Source of the DNA: Massilia antarctica
GTDB taxonomy: Bacteria > Pseudomonadota > Gammaproteobacteria > Burkholderiales > Burkholderiaceae_D
Assembly: GCF_015689335.1 (NCBI RefSeq)
Contig: NZ_CP065053.1
Span: 124,001-188,000 of the forward strand
Length of the DNA: 64,000 bases
Direction: 5' to 3'
Positions 62,628 to 64,000 of this stretch are shown piece by piece. Within the stretch, counting starts at the first letter, position 1. Each line of letters starts with the position of its first letter. The notes under the pieces are model-generated. The model searched no databases and was not told where the DNA came from. It saw only the letters and a list, made by a program, of their open reading frames with translations. Both the position numbers and the translations under genes were made by a program.

Positions 62628-63866
62628 TTACCCGATGTAGTTGAACAGCGACAGCCCCGACAGTATCTTGAACGACTTCTGCGCCGCTTCGAGCGTGGTC
62701 TGCTGCTGCGCGAACTGCGACAGGGCTTTGACCATGTCCAGGTCTTGCAGGTTCGACAGCGCGGTCTGGTACTGGATATCGCGGTCCGACCCGGCGCTGT
62801 CGAGGTAGTCGAGCTCCTGCATGCGCGAGCCGAACGAGGCACGCACCGAGAGGATGTTGTCGAGCGAGGAACCGAGGTTGGAATTGGCCACTGTCAGGCT
62901 GTTGGCCAGCTGGGCCTTGCCGCCCGCGCCGACGGTTGGCTGGCGCAGCGCCGCAACCAGGTCGGTGATGGTGGTAAACACCGACTGGTTCACGCTCGGC
63001 GTGGTGGTGAACGTGTCGCCGTTGGCCGGATCGCCCTTGACATCGAGCGACATGCCGTCGAACGCGATCTGCTGCCCGGTTTTGTAGGGCTGCGGCGTGG
63101 CCACGGCCGGCGGACGCGGAATCGATTCATTGGTGGTGGTGTCGGTCACCATGTACGTCGTCACCGGCGGGGTGGTCGCCGTCACCGCGAAGCTCACGCT
63201 GTAATCGTGGCCGGTCAAGGCCGCCTTGTTGGTCACCGTGCCCGGCGACACCAGGCCCGAGCCGGTGTTGCCGGCGGCGGCGCGCGTCTGGAAACTGCCG
63301 TTGCCGGTCATGTTGCGCTCGAAAATGGCGTTGCCGGTCTCGCTCACCGGCATGGTGCGCGACGAGCCCACCTGCAGCTGGCGCTGGCCCTGGTCGCCAT
63401 TGTACTGGGCGCCCGTGGCGGTCTGGGTGAACGGCTGGGTGTCGGCGCGGTGGCCGGCGAACAGATAGCCGCCCACGCCATCTTCGGTGTTGGCCACAGC
63501 CAGCAAATCCTGCATGCGCGATTCGAGGTCGACCGCGATCGCTTCGCGGTCGGGCGGGGTCAGCGCGCCATTGCCGGCGTACACCGACAAGCGCTGGATT
63601 TCCTGCATCAGGGTGGTGGCGCTGGTGAGCGCGCCTTCGACCTGCCCCAGCGAGCTGTTGGCGTTCTGGCGGTTGACCTTGAACTGTTCGTTCACCGAGG
63701 CCGACTGGGTCAGTTCGAGCGCGCGCGCGGCCGCGACCGGATCGTCGGCCGCCGTCACCAGACGGCGGTTGGTCGACAGCTGCATCTGGGTCTTGGCCAG
63801 CTGGCTCTGCAAACTGCCGAGCTGGCCCGTGCCGTTGGCAAAAATGGTGCTGGTACTGATACGCAT
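62628..63866 (-). CDS. flgL: Flagellar hook-associated protein 3 (hook-filament junction)
   Basis: A 412-residue junction protein. N-terminal MRISTSTIFANGTGQLGSLQ and LSTNRRLVTAADDPVAAARA, C-terminal AASFGSRMQELDYLDSAGSD-type region ending KSFKILSGLSLFNYIG are family hallmarks. The start at 63866 has GAGGGAAA before it; the frame extends nine codons upstream. Longer than the enterobacterial protein (317) through a Thr-rich middle. It follows flgK by 36 bases. Confidence 0.95.
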   Translation of the reverse strand: MRISTSTIFANGTGQLGSLQSQLAKTQMQLSTNRRLVTAADDPVAAARALELTQSASVNEQFKVNRQNANSSLGQVEGALTSATTLMQEIQRLSVYAGNGALTPPDREAIAVDLESRMQDLLAVANTEDGVGGYLFAGHRADTQPFTQTATGAQYNGDQGQRQLQVGSSRTMPVSETGNAIFERNMTGNGSFQTRAAAGNTGSGLVSPGTVTNKAALTGHDYSVSFAVTATTPPVTTYMVTDTTTNESIPRPPAVATPQPYKTGQQIAFDGMSLDVKGDPANGDTFTTTPSVNQSVFTTITDLVAALRQPTVGAGGKAQLANSLTVANSNLGSSLDNILSVRASFGSRMQELDYLDSAGSDRDIQYQTALSNLQDLDMVKALSQFAQQQTTLEAAQKSFKILSGLSLFNYIG

Positions 63867-63902
63867 GGTGTTTCCCTCGACTGAACTGCTCAACTACAAC
63901 GA

Positions 63903-64000
63903 TTAACGGCCGATCGACAGCACCGTATCGAACAGGGTACTGGCCATCTGCATCACCTTGCCGGCCGCCTGGTAGGCTTGCTGGTACTTGATCAGATTGG
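63903..64000 (-). CDS. flgK: Flagellar hook-associated protein 1, C-terminal end (partial)
   Basis: The last 31 codons read NLIKYQQAYQAAGKVMQMAS, TLFDTVLSIGR and stop, the standard C-terminal D0 helix of FlgK. The rest lies outside the window. It is immediately upstream of flgL, the usual order. Confidence 0.95.
   Translation of the reverse strand, partial: NLIKYQQAYQAAGKVMQMASTLFDTVLSIGR

Noticed and set aside
62412..63884. A 490-codon plus-strand frame starting in the gap before flgL.
   Set aside because: All but the first 70 codons run antisense to flgL. The start region (MLQHGEHAVALLAKRIEAGS) looks protein-like, but there is no ribosome site or known match.

Overview
The window looks like a chromosome segment of a motile, GC-rich betaproteobacterium of the Oxalobacteraceae type (Massilia, Janthinobacterium or Duganella-like). 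This rests on the flagellar gene order, the style of the FliC, FliD and YcgR proteins, and short interspersed repeats with an AACCGGGGTCAGAC core. The genus is an inference; no rRNA or tRNA gene is present.

Layout. 1-542: start of an RTX calcium-binding protein (minus strand, runs off the window). 756-4341: a NarX/NarL-type kinase and regulator pair and a GGDEF diguanylate cyclase. 4390-13216: a tight operon with a TPR O-GlcNAc-transferase-like (SPINDLY-type) enzyme, CDP-glucose synthesis and dehydration genes (rfbF, rfbG), a sugar C-methyltransferase, a 3,5-epimerase-like cupin, a DegT aminotransferase and two acetyltransferases. Lying beside the flagellins, it is best read as a flagellin or surface-sugar glycosylation locus. 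13217-15540: two paralogous membrane proteins, one of them bracketed by inverted copies of the dispersed repeat. 15927-26733: three tandem flagellin genes, each with its own sigma28-type promoter, then flaG, fliD, fliS, fliT, a second fliK-like gene, an FlhB C-domain homologue and the PilZ brake gene ycgR. 26907-31633: accessory genes (two lipoproteins, small membrane and unknown proteins, a CPBP protease). 31773-43851: fliE (minus), then fliF-G-H-I-J-K-L-M-N-O-P-Q-R. 44010-62353: an 18 kb Rhs polymorphic-toxin array. 62628-64000: flgL and the end of flgK (minus).

The Rhs array is the most unusual part. It holds three large Rhs genes with near-identical cores but different toxin tips, each followed by a candidate immunity gene. 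Between the second and third lies a graveyard of orphan modules: an Rhs fragment with toxin and immunity, a toxin tail with a zinc-ribbon gene, and a PIN-like toxin piece with a small partner. Just before the third Rhs gene is an in-frame fusion of an Rhs fragment to a second copy of the fliR 3' end, followed by a second copy of the Rhs leader. This scar shows that the array grew by duplication from the fliR/Rhs junction. Tip 1 and the orphan fragment's tip are divergent members of one toxin family (FDNRR motif), and their partners also resemble each other, giving a candidate uncharacterised toxin-immunity family.

Functionally, the flagellar genes cover filament, cap, chaperones, basal body, export gate and c-di-GMP braking. 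The glycosylation operon probably decorates the filament, and the diguanylate cyclase and YcgR form a plausible motility-to-sessility control layer. The Rhs array is for contact-dependent competition, probably type VI secretion; no secretion genes lie in the window.
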